Shown: in pieces, positions 52,601-57,429 of the stretch
How the letters are laid out: each line of letters begins with the position of its first letter
Numbering within the stretch: position 1 is the stretch's first letter
DNA from: Rhynchonema sp. JSB1_4
Taxonomy: Eukaryota; Nematoda; Chromadorea; Monhysterida; Xyalidae
Direction: 5' to 3'
NCBI GenBank assembly: GCA_030248065.1
Contig: JASAMV010000235.1
Location: 1 to 64,000, forward strand
DNA length: 64,000 bases
Notes under the pieces: model-generated
The model's database searches: none
Told to the model about the DNA's origin: nothing
What the model saw: only the letters and a program-made list of their open reading frames with translations
Translations under genes and position numbers: made by a program

Positions 52601-53932
52601 GTGAGTGTTTTTTGCAAATCAGTTGCGTTTCTTTTCGAGAATTTTAGACTACATTCTTTATAACCCTCATGTTTTTTGTGATGCAAGTCCGTTAATTTTG
52701 TTGAATTTTTTATATCGCCAGCCAGTCTAACCGAAGACGCCTTAGTCTAGTTTTTTAAAGCAAGCAATAGTCAATAGACTAATTTGTGTTTTCAAAGCGA
52801 TTATAATCTAGGCGTTACCCATTTTATAGATTGCTAATTGGTTTAAAGTAACGTTGGTTTGTCGAACTTTGTTTTAACGCTCTTCAAATTGGATAACCAT
52901 TGACAAAGTTCGTCAAATCTTGGCTTGCTATGGTAAATTCAGAATTGTATGGCGCTCATTAGTGCGCGCTGTGCTAATATTATGAATTTGCCACCGAAAA
53001 TTTTTCCGCTTCATTATAAATCTTACCCCTGTTTTGTCCCAATTGTCCAGGACCAATAGACCTACTGTGGCTTCCGAATAACAGAACAACCATGACGACT
53101 GTGTGTGGGGCATACTTCGCTTTGTTTTATTGGTGAGTGATATTACAATGAGAGAATGTCGGGACGGGTTTATCATTGACAGCTTCCAGCGTAGCGTCAG
53201 CTTGCTGCATGTTTGAGCTGTTTATTTTGCTCTGGTAAATTTTATTAGGCGCATATTTTACGAAGGAAGCGATTCAGTCTCGTGGACATGCGTGAGCTGC
53301 GCGTGATCTCGCAGTTTCAACAAACACAACCTGGACCCCATCGTTTGTGACCACCTCTTTCAATGCATATGCAAGAACAGAAATCTGCGACAAAGCACGT
53401 ACTAATCTGAGAGACTGCATCGGTTGACCTCGAGTACCGCAGGTAAATGACGTTCCCTAATCCTCGTGCTGCGTGTTGCAGTGACCTACAATCGCGTCCG
53501 CTGTCGCCGCAAGCATCGGCGCGTGTCGTTCGATTCCATCGCGACGTCGACCAACCGTACGGTTTCTCGATCGTCGGCGGCGCAACGGAACGACACAGCA
53601 CCTTACCGATCATTATCAAACGATTCGTCGAGCATACGGGTTCAACATCAGCAGCATCGACATCGGCGGTGACCAGCGTCGCCGGTTCGGACCTGCGACC
53701 GGGCGATCAGATCGTGGCCATCAATGGCCGGAGTCTGATCGGATTGTCGCATCGCGAGGCCGTCGACGTCATTCAATCACAATATGGACACATCGACATG
53801 ACCGTGGCGCCGAGTGATGATCCAGATATTGTGTTTGGGACCGGCTGTGCACCGGCGCGTCGACACTCGGACCGGCAGCCGCCGGTAGAGACCGGCACGT
53901 CGTCAGATCAGGCCAAACCGCGCTGTTGTTGA
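6223..53932 (+). CDS. mpz-1: Multi-PDZ scaffold, MUPP1/MPDZ (nematode mpz-1) class
   Basis: A giant scaffold gene, assembled as 49 coding exons in one unbroken frame of 2758 codons including stop. The exons, with phases that all agree, are: 6223-6226 (tentative), 6987-7117, 7191-7262, 7465-7495, 7567-7637, 7858-7973, 13611-13707, 13977-14183, 21094-21228, 21489-21651, 22037-22192, 22621-22790, 22851-23216, 30344-30467, 31373-31464, 31539-32129, 32289-32459, 32528-32635, 32751-32831, 32980-33165, 33449-33592, 33725-33802, 35781-35888, 35960-36019, 37377-37445, 38000-38159, 38341-38542, 38622-38726, 38810-38830, 39249-39499, 40028-40713, 40931-41074, 41195-41290, 41490-41606, 42771-42872, 42936-43076, 44633-44792, 45024-45229, 45584-45700, 45998-46114, 47910-48140, 49677-49784, 49962-50112, 50352-50578, 51304-51481, 51560-51735, 51888-52334, 52452-52600, 53482-53932. 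It carries an L27-like segment and 13 PDZ domains in MPDZ order. Such proteins bind C-terminal tails of receptors, channels and junction proteins at the cell cortex. Exon 1 and the acceptor at 47910 are the least certain points. Confidence 0.88.
7858..14183 (+). CDS. mpz-1: mpz-1 PDZ1, split over three exons
   Basis: Exon 7858-7973 encodes the first half, with a degenerate carboxylate loop (FIGLEFIV) and EGSVGT before the helix. Exon 13611-13707 gives [13 protein letters not shown], a standard PDZ beta-D region. Exon 13977-14183 gives the last helix and strand (QELVRLVKS ... [10 protein letters not shown]), with an unusual acidic Asp/Glu insertion between them, and then a Ser/Pro linker. The first intron of the domain is 5.6 kb. 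The loop lacks the usual GLGF, as in some divergent PDZ1 domains, so ligand binding may be weak. The last donor could be at 14180 or 14183, and both keep the frame. Confidence 0.65.
8752..8999. repeat. Inverted-repeat element (MITE-like)
   Basis: Arms of about 63 bases at 8752-8816 and 8935-8999 are near-perfect inverted copies (both read CAATACTTTTGGGAGAAACT and continue to TGATCCGTAAAGC). A loop of about 118 bases lies between. Outer ends read TATATGTATACTC. No clear target-site duplication was identified. Confidence 0.75.
10650..11766. mobile_element. Element with long imperfect inverted ends
   Basis: About 170-200 bases at 10650-10820 match the reverse complement of about 11560-11766. 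Shared blocks are GATGCATCARTGCACCCG, GGATRCCAGC.GG.ATGCAAGGA and GTTGTAGCGCT. The core has no transposase frame, so it is non-autonomous or decayed. The inner part 11160-11500 has GCGCGCRAAGCGC-like motifs. Confidence 0.55.
15431..16179. mobile_element. TA-flanked CAGTACCAGC MITE, copy 1
   Basis: The left end reads CAGTACCAGCTGCAATTTTT GGCTGATTGAGGCC and the right end is its inverse. Each end is bordered by TA (15429-15430 and 16180-16181), as expected for Tc1/mariner-type insertion. The inner sequence is built of GCCTGCAG/CTGCAGGC units in both orientations. No transposase is present. Confidence 0.75.
16582..16919. mobile_element. Inverted-repeat element family B, copy 1
   Basis: Outer ends read TAGTCCGACCA / TGGTTGGGCTA. 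The long arms (16590-16656 and 16838-16915) share GAAGCTGGCTTGGCCAGATC and TGTTCCGGTT in opposite orientation. A second copy of the family is at 54897-55267. Confidence 0.6.
17866..18054. mobile_element. TA-flanked CAGTACCAGC MITE, copy 2
   Basis: A 189-base shorter member with ends CAGTAGCAGCTGAAATTTTT and its inverse, and TA on both sides (17864-17865, 18055-18056). The core keeps GCGCCTGCAGCGCCTACAGG. Confidence 0.72.
19750..20149. mobile_element. hAT-like MITE, copy 1
   Basis: A 400-base element. Inverted ends are CAGTGTAGTTCCTGG and CCAGGAACTACACTG. It is flanked by a perfect 8-base target-site duplication CTTCTTAC (19742-19749 and 20150-20157). The 8-base duplication and CAG start fit the hAT superfamily. 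The core has TAGGCCTAAAAT units and G/C-rich ends. A sister copy is at 63098. Confidence 0.85.
20916..20993 (+). CDS. mpz-1: Candidate alternative first exon before PDZ2
   Basis: ATG at 20916 opens 26 codons ([18 protein letters not shown] and on to FAQP) that end exactly in phase 0 at a GTTGGC donor, matching the phase-0 acceptor of the PDZ2 exon at 21094. The codons are CpG-rich like the rest of this gene and unlike the surrounding intron. If used, it makes an isoform that starts just before PDZ2 and lacks L27 and PDZ1. The donor class GTTGG is used elsewhere in the gene, for example after 44792 and 50112. There is no transcript evidence. Confidence 0.4.
21094..21651 (+). CDS. mpz-1: mpz-1 PDZ2 (exons 21094-21228 and 21489-21651)
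   Basis: The exons encode [18 protein letters not shown], a classic GLGF loop, then [28 protein letters not shown] and [10 protein letters not shown]. The residues follow PDZ2 of vertebrate MPDZ closely, including the [11 protein letters not shown] region. This is the best anchor for calling the gene MPDZ-class. The second exon ends in phase 1 in front of GTTAAA and joins the linker exon at 22037. Confidence 0.88.
22037..23216 (+). CDS. mpz-1: mpz-1 linker PDZ2-PDZ3 (three exons)
   Basis: Exons 22037-22192, 22621-22790 and 22851-23216 code for about 230 residues of low-complexity linker. The parts are a Pro-rich acidic segment, a Gln run ([13 protein letters not shown]), a Pro/Ala-rich region and a basic patch [11 protein letters not shown]. 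No fold is expected. The Gln run is coded by CAA/CAG repeats at about 22665-22710 and could vary in length between individuals. Frame and splice phases are continuous with PDZ2 and PDZ3. Confidence 0.75.
22270..22540. repeat. Inverted-repeat element in intron
   Basis: Arms near 22270-22325 and 22450-22540 share GCAAAMGCATRTRACGCGT, then GAGGG and TTTCGACC, in opposite orientation. The right arm has an extra CTTTAGCGG. It lies between two linker exons of the scaffold gene and is probably a MITE. Confidence 0.55.
26199..26560. repeat. Inverted-repeat element in intron
   Basis: Arms of about 110 bases (26199-26310 and 26450-26560) share TATAGTCCGTCCAYCAGCTC and CCTTCCTCCACG in opposite orientation. 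The centre is A/T-rich. Likely a MITE with diverged arms. Confidence 0.6.
28006..28152 (+). CDS. mpz-1: Candidate alternative first exon before PDZ3
   Basis: ATG at 28006 sits in a fair start context (AAACATGG) and opens 49 codons, [15 protein letters not shown] and on to RKPPKFN. They end in phase 0 at a perfect GTAAGT donor. The next scaffold exon, 30344, begins in phase 0, so the join is in frame. The isoform would start just before PDZ3. If not spliced the frame runs on to a stop at 28207-28209 (67 codons), so a tiny separate gene is the alternative. I do not recognise the peptide. Confidence 0.45.
29576..29880. mobile_element. Palindromic CCCGAAA-rich MITE
   Basis: 305 bases with ends TTAGGGCTCCACCAGATAGA and the exact inverse. 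Both arms carry runs of (A)CCCGAAA. Inner sub-arms (AAGCATGATAATCGAAAATG and its inverse) make nearly the whole element self-complementary. I could not define a clean target-site duplication. Confidence 0.72.
30344..32129 (+). CDS. mpz-1: mpz-1 PDZ3 and acidic linker
   Basis: Exons 30344-30467, 31373-31464 and the start of 31539-32129 make PDZ3: [56 protein letters not shown] and VRLKLVRF. The His at the start of helix B (SHADSV) predicts class I ligands (S/T-x-hydrophobic). The 591-base exon then encodes a disordered linker of about 160 residues, with a basic coiled stretch ([10 protein letters not shown]) and many Pro/Glu. It ends [16 protein letters not shown], which matches the conserved segment right before PDZ4 of MPDZ. 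Confidence 0.87.
30495..30585. mobile_element. Minimal CAGTACCAGC palindrome, copy 4
   Basis: 91 bases, almost a perfect hairpin: arms CAGCACCAGCTG and its inverse, with GTGAATTCTGCACGTAC in both orientations. The left side has TA, the right TA is lost. It starts 28 bases after the donor of the first PDZ3 exon. Confidence 0.62.
32289..32635 (+). CDS. mpz-1: mpz-1 PDZ4 (exons 32289-32459 and 32528-32635)
   Basis: The first strand lies at the end of the preceding exon (YEIV). These exons give [53 protein letters not shown] and [10 protein letters not shown]. The loop is GLGL and helix B starts with His, suggesting class I binding. The intron inside the domain is only 68 bases, in contrast to the kilobase introns elsewhere in the gene. 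Confidence 0.88.
32751..33802 (+). CDS. mpz-1: mpz-1 PDZ5 (four exons)
   Basis: Exon 32751-32831 is a Ser-rich linker. Exon 32980-33165 ends [17 protein letters not shown], 33449-33592 gives [20 protein letters not shown] and [18 protein letters not shown], and 33725-33802 gives [20 protein letters not shown]. The GLGFxxLDYQ and VNDVNL wording is diagnostic of PDZ5 in MPDZ/PATJ. The donor after 32831 (GTGAGC) is standard. Confidence 0.88.
34373..34450 (+). CDS. mpz-1: Candidate alternative last exon after PDZ5
   Basis: A strong acceptor (TTTTTATCTTTCAG) is followed in phase 0 by [20 protein letters not shown] and a short tail, then TGA at 34448-34450. It could be joined to exon 33725-33802, giving a short isoform that ends after PDZ5. 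No AATAAA was found within about 350 bases downstream, which weakens the call. There is no donor in phase 0, so it cannot be a simple cassette exon. Confidence 0.25.
   Translation, partial: SRATGSVMAQEDNPYGYPLNRLQSC
35781..37445 (+). CDS. mpz-1: mpz-1 linker PDZ5-PDZ6 (three small exons)
   Basis: Exons 35781-35888, 35960-36019 and 37377-37445 are all multiples of three and phase 0, so any of them could be skipped without a frameshift. They encode a Ser-rich, then basic ([11 protein letters not shown]), then Tyr-containing linker ([15 protein letters not shown]). The basic block could be a nuclear or phosphoinositide-binding signal, but that is speculation. A nested transposon pair sits in the intron between the last two exons. 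Confidence 0.72.
36325..36990. mobile_element. CAGTACCAGC MITE, copy 3, interrupted
   Basis: Ends CAGCTGCAATTTTTGGCTGA (left, outermost bases decayed) and the inverse ending GGTACTG with TA at 36991-36992. The inside is interrupted by the hAT-like insertion 36445-36935. Confidence 0.6.
36445..36935. mobile_element. hAT-like MITE nested in CAGTACCAGC copy 3
   Basis: Ends CAGGGTTTGGCAAAAAACG and CGTTTTTTCTTGCCCAACCCTG. The target-site duplication is GTGGCTAC (36437-36444) against GTGGCGAC (36936-36943), 7 of 8 matching. 491 bases, with A/T runs and GTTTTTTTAAAA blocks near the ends. Confidence 0.72.
38000..38726 (+). CDS. mpz-1: mpz-1 PDZ6 (exons 38000-38159, 38341-38542, 38622-38726)
   Basis: The domain reads [75 protein letters not shown] and EDAERFKE. 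The ARAILKRxSLIGxDI segment is characteristic of PDZ6 in MPDZ. The acceptor at 38000 was chosen over the nearby CAG at 37970 because only 38000 keeps the frame from the phase-0 exon before it. The second exon ends in a GTGAGT donor in phase 2. Confidence 0.85.
38810..38830 (+). CDS. mpz-1: mpz-1 21-base microexon
   Basis: A 21-base exon with a TGTTCAG acceptor and GTGAGT donor encodes VFPKYYR together with split codons on both sides. The flanking exons (ending in phase 2 at 38726, and starting with one base of a codon at 39249) join only if it is either included or cleanly skipped. Inclusion gives [17 protein letters not shown]. Microexons of this size are often regulated by tissue. Confidence 0.7.
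39249..40713 (+). CDS. mpz-1: mpz-1 long linker PDZ6-PDZ7 (two exons)
   Basis: Exon 39249-39499 ([20 protein letters not shown] ... [20 protein letters not shown]) and exon 40028-40713, the largest of the gene, give about 310 residues of acidic, Glu/Pro/Thr-rich linker. It has a Gln patch ([11 protein letters not shown]) and repeated Pro-Glu dipeptides near 40590-40620. It is expected to be disordered. The donor at 39499 (GGG/GTTAGT) and the acceptor at 40027 agree in phase 1. The long minus-strand frames here are shadows of this exon. Confidence 0.82.
40931..41606 (+). CDS. mpz-1: mpz-1 PDZ7 (three exons)
   Basis: Exons 40931-41074, 41195-41290 and 41490-41606 encode [65 protein letters not shown] and [10 protein letters not shown]. 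The WGEPRSVEL...[15 protein letters not shown] wording is the MPDZ PDZ7 signature. Helix B begins with His ([10 protein letters not shown]), predicting class I ligands. Confidence 0.9.
42771..44792 (+). CDS. mpz-1: mpz-1 linker PDZ7-PDZ8 (three exons)
   Basis: Exons 42771-42872, 42936-43076 and 44633-44792 encode a Ser/Thr-rich start, a proline run ([15 protein letters not shown]) that could bind SH3, WW or EVH1 domains, and an acidic segment with [20 protein letters not shown]. The intron 43077-44632 contains the abnormal C-rich tract. The last exon ends in phase 1 at GTTGGT. Confidence 0.75.
43515..44560. repeat. C/T-rich low-complexity tract
   Basis: About 1 kb of C runs mixed with T and A, almost free of G, in the intron 43077-44632. 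Minus-strand Gly/Glu/Trp-rich frames (43584-44102) are produced by this bias. The many C runs of 6-14 bases suggest either a true polypyrimidine expansion or a poor consensus. Confidence 0.8.
45024..45700 (+). CDS. mpz-1: mpz-1 PDZ8 (exons 45024-45229 and 45584-45700)
   Basis: Reads [20 protein letters not shown], then [44 protein letters not shown] and [10 protein letters not shown]. GxSLAGxKDRT and the following VFVVG match PDZ8 of MPDZ. The loop is PLGI. The intron inside the domain carries a small inverted repeat at 45367-45492. Confidence 0.88.
45367..45492. repeat. Small inverted repeat in PDZ8 intron
   Basis: Arms AGGCAACAAGCTCAACA..ACAAGCCACGCAGC (45367-45410) and its inverse (45454-45492) with a loop of about 45 bases. 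Followed by a C run. Confidence 0.6.
45998..46114 (+). CDS. mpz-1: mpz-1 linker exon PDZ8-PDZ9
   Basis: A phase-0 exon of 39 codons ([20 protein letters not shown] and on), starting after TTTTCAAG and ending before GTAAAT. It is disordered in character and skippable without a frameshift. Confidence 0.68.
46115..47909. other. mpz-1: 1.8-kb intron before PDZ9
   Basis: Open frames of 181 codons (46428-46973) and 157 codons (47211-47684) lie here on the plus strand. Neither shows a motif, a clear acceptor with matching phase, or the CpG-rich codon style of the scaffold exons. I treat them as chance or decayed repeats. Confidence 0.4.
47910..50112 (+). CDS. mpz-1: mpz-1 PDZ9 (exons 47910-48140, 49677-49784, 49962-50112)
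   Basis: The domain reads [63 protein letters not shown] and VELKLAG, followed by an Ala/Thr-rich linker. The acceptor of the first exon is uncertain: CAG sites at 47864 and 47909 are both in frame. The alternative frame over 47820-47960 also looks codon-like. The segment around the donor at 48140 is duplicated further downstream at about 48285-48310. Confidence 0.8.
48127..48310. repeat. Hairpin insert flanked by copies of a splice-donor segment
   Basis: A segment of about 25 bases spanning the exon end and donor (CCGACCGGCCAG/GTAACAAT, 48127-48151) is repeated at 48285-48310 as CCGACTGGCCAGGTCACAAT. Between them lies a hairpin with arms CAGAGGGGCGGATGGTCC and GGACCATCCGCCCCTCTTG. Confidence 0.7.
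49183..49392 (+). CDS. mpz-1: Candidate alternative last exon within PDZ9 intron
   Basis: After a TTTTATAG acceptor, 70 codons ([20 protein letters not shown] and on) run in phase 0 to TAA at 49390-49392. The phase matches the donor at 48140. Codon style resembles real coding sequence, but no motif is recognised, and use of this exon would cut PDZ9 in half. It may instead be a relic of a mobile element. Confidence 0.18.
   Translation, partial: ATVGSADRSLESRCSFVDLSELDIARLLCASAFLDAVPSRHEHIAWAVKRLASHKRKNMSCKLLNIRAT
50352..51481 (+). CDS. mpz-1: mpz-1 PDZ10 (exons 50352-50578 and 51304-51481)
   Basis: Reads [78 protein letters not shown]. This is very close to PDZ10 of MPDZ, including the VIHEVYxxGAAAxDGRL string. 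THDQA at helix B predicts class I ligands. In MPDZ this domain binds receptor tails such as the serotonin 5-HT2C receptor, so a receptor partner is plausible here but inferred. The end of the second exon starts PDZ11. Confidence 0.93.
50755..51200. repeat. Tandem duplication in PDZ10 intron
   Basis: A unit of roughly 235 bases (starting ATTGCTGGTCTGTAACATCA) occurs at about 50755-50989 and again at 50990-51200. The second copy has several small deletions. It is followed by A-rich sequence at 51205-51260. Confidence 0.8.
51560..51990 (+). CDS. mpz-1: mpz-1 PDZ11 (end of exon 51304-51481, exon 51560-51735, start of 51888-52334)
   Basis: The domain begins [11 protein letters not shown] at the end of the previous exon and continues [59 protein letters not shown] and then [13 protein letters not shown]. 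This is the closest match to its MPDZ counterpart in the whole gene. Two nearly identical segments around 51770-51890 (CTTACCTGGTACTTTCTAGA and CTTATGTACCTGGTATTTTC) form a short direct repeat just before the acceptor at 51887. Confidence 0.93.
51991..52600 (+). CDS. mpz-1: mpz-1 linker and PDZ12
   Basis: The rest of exon 51888-52334 encodes about 115 residues of Ala/Thr/Ser/Pro-rich linker. It then starts PDZ12 ([32 protein letters not shown]), which exon 52452-52600 completes ([43 protein letters not shown]). The domain is short and lacks the GG after strand B. Helix B starts with Gln-Ala instead of His, so ligand class cannot be predicted. Confidence 0.82.
53482..53932 (+). CDS. mpz-1: mpz-1 PDZ13 and C-terminus ending Cys-Cys
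   Basis: The last exon encodes [34 protein letters not shown], a short Ser/Ala insertion, [20 protein letters not shown] and [11 protein letters not shown], then a basic tail that stops at TGA 53930-53932. His in SHREAV predicts class I ligands. The protein ends KPRCC. Two terminal Cys next to basic residues could be lipid-modified, which would add a membrane anchor. The lipid idea is inference. Confidence 0.9.
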
Positions 53933-54831
53933 CATGTACAAACGACTGTGTCGTCATCTGCTGCGTTCAGTATGATGAACAAAACTTTAACAGGATGATA
54001 AAAAAATGATATGAAATTCTGTGACTGACATGGACACGACTCCTTGTCCAGTGATTGTGAGAATATGGTATCAAGAGAGTGCGGAGCATGACGCAGAGGG
54101 ATTGACCAGCTGGGTGATGTGTCACCGTTATTTCAAAAATCTGTTATAACCCTCATTATCTCCTGAACACTTCTGCGTCGCGCTTTTGTATTTGGTACCT
54201 ACTCCACACTTGTCTTGTGTACACTTGTATACTACCGTAACCCTGATTGTTTGCTCATTGTGATTGCATGCGATTCAGTATTACCTGTGTGTTTTGAGAG
54301 TGTTTTCATCTTCAAAACTACGCCCTTGAAAAACATATGCTGCCACACGGACACAAAAGTTGCTATGACTATTACCTGCTGTATGTTCTCTGGCACAACG
54401 TAAATCAAAATTAATGATATACCTTCGTACCTTTTGTGAATTTTTTGTTCTTTGACAATGCGTTTGCTTCTGTGCGTGTTCGTTTGCGCGAACTGGTTAA
54501 TGAACACGTTTACAACAGATCTATGCTGTCAGTCGCTAGCAGAATCATTTATGCGCAAGTTTCCATTTTTGCCTGTCCTCGATTGTTTCTCTGTTTTTCA
54601 TGTTTATTTTCCTTTTCCTGAAAGCGCGGAATGTGAATGAAGCTTCATGTACATGTGTATTGAAACAAAATGGTGTTCAAGATAAAAACTGCCGATATAT
54701 CGAATCGTATAAAAGTATACTCGTTTCTTGGCCCATTGTTATTTTGGAGAACAGTGAACTGAATGAAGATAACTCGATAAATCAAAAGGGTACGGCACGG
54801 TTAGTCCTATAAATTAGAAAATCTGCACTTG

Positions 54832-54837
54832 AATAAA
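54832..54837 (+). other. Possible poly(A) signal of mpz-1
   Basis: AATAAA about 900 bases after the scaffold stop codon. It is the first canonical hexamer I found on this strand downstream, just before the MITE at 54897. Confidence 0.35.
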
Positions 54838-54896
54838 TAAGTCACCACAATGTTGATTGAATAATGTCATGTGAGCATATAGTAGCAGACCAAACG

Positions 54897-55267
54897 TATA
54901 GTCCAGCAACAAGCTCTTGAGACGACTTTTTTTAAAGCTTGCTTGGCCAGATTCAAAAATGCTCCGGTTACGCGTGTTTCGAAAAGCAAAAGAAAGAGAT
55001 TGGGCTGAGAGGGATGATGAAAAGTTCCAGCTGGCTGACCGGCTGACCTCAATTTGTTGCGTGCTTACGCGAACAGCAACTTTATTCAACACACAAAGGT
55101 TTTGGTTGTCAAAGGGGAATTTACGCACCGAGGTGGAGAGCGTGTTTTTACCAAATACGTGCGTTTCTCTTTCTTTCGTTTCCGAAATACGTGTGGAACC
55201 GGAACATTATTGGATCCGCACAAGCCAACTTCAAAAAAGTCGTCTCATGAGCGCGTGGTTGGACTTT
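54897..55267. mobile_element. Inverted-repeat element family B, copy 2
   Basis: Ends TAGTCCAGCAACAAGCTCTT and the inverse of AAGTCCAACCACGCGCTCAT, arms with GAGACGAC, CTTGGC and TCCGGTT as in the copy at 16582-16919. It lies just past the stop codon of the minus-strand membrane gene and carries that gene's poly(A) signal. Confidence 0.6.
55081..55086 (-). other. Poly(A) signal of the minus-strand membrane gene
   Basis: TTTATT on the plus strand reads AATAAA on the minus strand, about 205 bases after the stop at 55292-55294. It lies inside the inverted-repeat element 54897-55267. Confidence 0.4.
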
Positions 55268-55291
55268 GCATGCAAAGTATCATGAACATAA

Positions 55292-56032
55292 TCAAACAGC
55301 CAAAACCCTTTCCACCCGAATCAACTTCCTTCTGAGGGAATAGTAGAACGAGAACATGACGGCGACGAGGCCAACGGCGCACACACAGATGTACATCAGG
55401 ACACATGCCTGGCTGGCGACAATGTCCTGCCGGATCTTGTGCTGGTTCAGGTGCAGTTTGTGGAAATTTAAAATCTCCAGAACTCGGTCGATCGCGCGAT
55501 CTTCGTCCGGAATTCGCTCCTCCGCTGACCAATCGTATTCGGGCAGGCCTGGCCATTGGGAGTCGGCGGCGGAGGATGATTTCGACGCTGTAATAATGTG
55601 AAAGTTTGGTGATCGACTTGGCCTAGCCTTTTCATCAGGCAGAGTTTATTGCTTGAATTTTGTGACTCGTATACAATTTAATTTTGACCGGGCCGTGCTG
55701 ATCACCAACACTGATACAATACGTTTGCTCTGACGTGCAGCATACTTCACTTTATCATACCCCAATGAAACATTATCCAGACACCCTTGCACACAATGTA
55801 CAAGTCCACCCACCGCTATACTTCTTGCACATTTTCAACTGGGGCACTGGGGCTATCGATGGTGCAGGTAATGTCCCTGACCTGAAGGTACGCGGGCAAT
55901 CGAATCTCCGACTTTGCGATGTCGCACATTTTCGTTGCCCCCAGTCGCGCCATTTGTGTCGTAATCAAACGCTTTGCGCGATTCCGATGAGCTCACCTTC
56001 AGCGTGAAAACAAGAACAAAAAGTATCTTCAT
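55292..56032 (-). CDS. Small single-pass membrane protein, two exons
   Basis: Read on the minus strand, ATG at 56032 opens exon 1 (56032-55882, 50 codons plus one base), which ends at CAG/GTCAGG. Exon 2 (55587-55292) follows a TTATTACAG acceptor, starts in the matching phase and stops at TGA 55294-55292. The product has 148 residues. It has a signal-like start MKILFVLVFTLKVSSSES, then a polar and acidic ectodomain of about 95 residues (with PGLPEYDWSAEERIPDED). One membrane span follows at about 111-133 (CVLMYICVCAVGLVAVMFSF), and then a basic tail SLRRKLIRVERVLAV. This would be type I topology with a tiny cytosolic tail. The last residues LAV fit a class II PDZ ligand (hydrophobic at -2 and 0). 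The family is not recognised. It is convergent with mpz-1 and divergent from the dioxygenase gene. Confidence 0.62.
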
Positions 56033-56879
56033 TCTCGGCGCAAGCTTTCTCCACTATGCGATATCAATACGATCTGGTGTGATTAAATCGAACGGGATAC
56101 AATGCAAAACGGTCAAAAACAAAGCTTTTTACCAGCTGCAGGCAGCGGCACCGCGTCAGTACACAGCATTTTTGCCCGTGTGAATGGACCGGTCCAAACC
56201 TGGAAGCCATGCAGCTAATAGAATGTCCATAATGCATCGTCAAACTTACACAACGATCAATAGGCGCCGTGCAGTGGGATAAAGCACTTATACAAACTTA
56301 TGAATTATTAATCGCCGTTAGTTACCCACTGGCAAACCTCTGGTGTGAGCTAGTATCAGATATAACTGTATTGTAGCATCATACATAGGACAGGACTAAC
56401 ACATGATGCAAAATCACCTTGAGATCCAAACTTTTCAGAAGTGGATATGACAGTCGTACGAAAACGTCAAATTTTACCCATGTAAATTCCAGCACAGGCA
56501 ACAAATAGTCATGATTATGCCAATGCAAAAAGTTCCAAGATCATGAAAGTAGAAACTGCACAATTGCGCTTAGATAACTGCAATTCAATTTTCAATTCAG
56601 GTTGGTTGTTTTTATCCTCGGCAATACTCTGACATCACAAAGTCACGGCGACAGAAGTGCACACGCGCGTCTGCTAAAACAACAAGTGAAGGGGGAAGAA
56701 TGAAAAAATTGAATTCAAACGCATAAGACTCGTGGAGAGATTTAGCGGTTCGATTCGAAGCCGAAGCCTAAGGCCGCGGCGGCCTGGGTCTCATCAGTTA
56801 TGTAAATACACAGCCAGGCACCAGCCCCAAAAGCCTGCTGATGGTACAGTTTCAGAGTCAGACCAAGGGTGGAATTCAC

Positions 56880-56945
56880 GAACCGATTGAGTGGAGAGTT
56901 GAGTGGAGAGTTGAGCGGAAAGTTCAGTGGAATGTTCAGTGCAAC
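56880..56945. repeat. Short tandem repeat GAGTGGAGAGTT
   Basis: About four to five imperfect copies of a 12-base unit. The sequence just before it (GGGTGGAATTCACGAACCG) resembles the end of the MITE at 58652, so it may be a one-ended relic of that family. Confidence 0.6.
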
Positions 56946-57026
56946 GCACAAGACTATGTACTTATCGAAACAAAACACTCACGTCTCTGCCAACAACAAG
57001 CTCGCGTATTTCAATACAAGTACTAA

Positions 57027-57278
57027 GGGTGCGTCCAGGCAGACGCGGTTGCGGTTCTGGTTTGCGGTTCACTATCGAAACATTTCGCTGGGTATTGCAC
57101 ATAAAAATGAACCAACGAGCCAACGCATACGTGCCCTATCCCTGCGCTGATTGGTGCTACAGCCGTGTTAACCGCAACCCACAACCGCAAGTGCGGCCAG
57201 GCAGCCTCGCTGCGGTCCTGGGACGTTGTTTTATTTTTCTGAACTGCAAACCGCAACCGCGTCTGCCTTGCCGCGCCC
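57027..57278. mobile_element. TAA-flanked MITE (PIF/Harbinger-like)
   Basis: Ends GGGTGCGTCCAGGCAGACGC and the inverse GCGTCTGCCTTGCCGCGCCC. TAA on both sides (57024-57026 and 57279-57281). Internal GCGGTTGCGGTT units are repeated near the ends. A 3-base TWA-type duplication suggests PIF/Harbinger. Confidence 0.7.
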
Positions 57279-57429
57279 TAAAACTGGCACCTGATCTTAT
57301 CACAATCAGTGTTGATGTTGTTGACTTTATGGCTTGACGTGACCCAACAAATTGCAGTATAACCTTTCGTCTAGGTGTCATTTTCGCTGTGTCTTCTCTC
57401 TGCATCGAACCAAACTGGCGAACAAAGTG

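Larger units (their letters stand above)
56033..57429. promoter_or_regulatory. Shared divergent upstream region
   Basis: This 1.4-kb interval lies between the starts of the minus-strand membrane gene and the plus-strand dioxygenase gene, so it should hold both promoters. It contains a short 12-base tandem repeat at about 56890-56945 and the TAA-flanked MITE 57027-57278. No clear TATA box is visible near either start. Confidence 0.4.
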
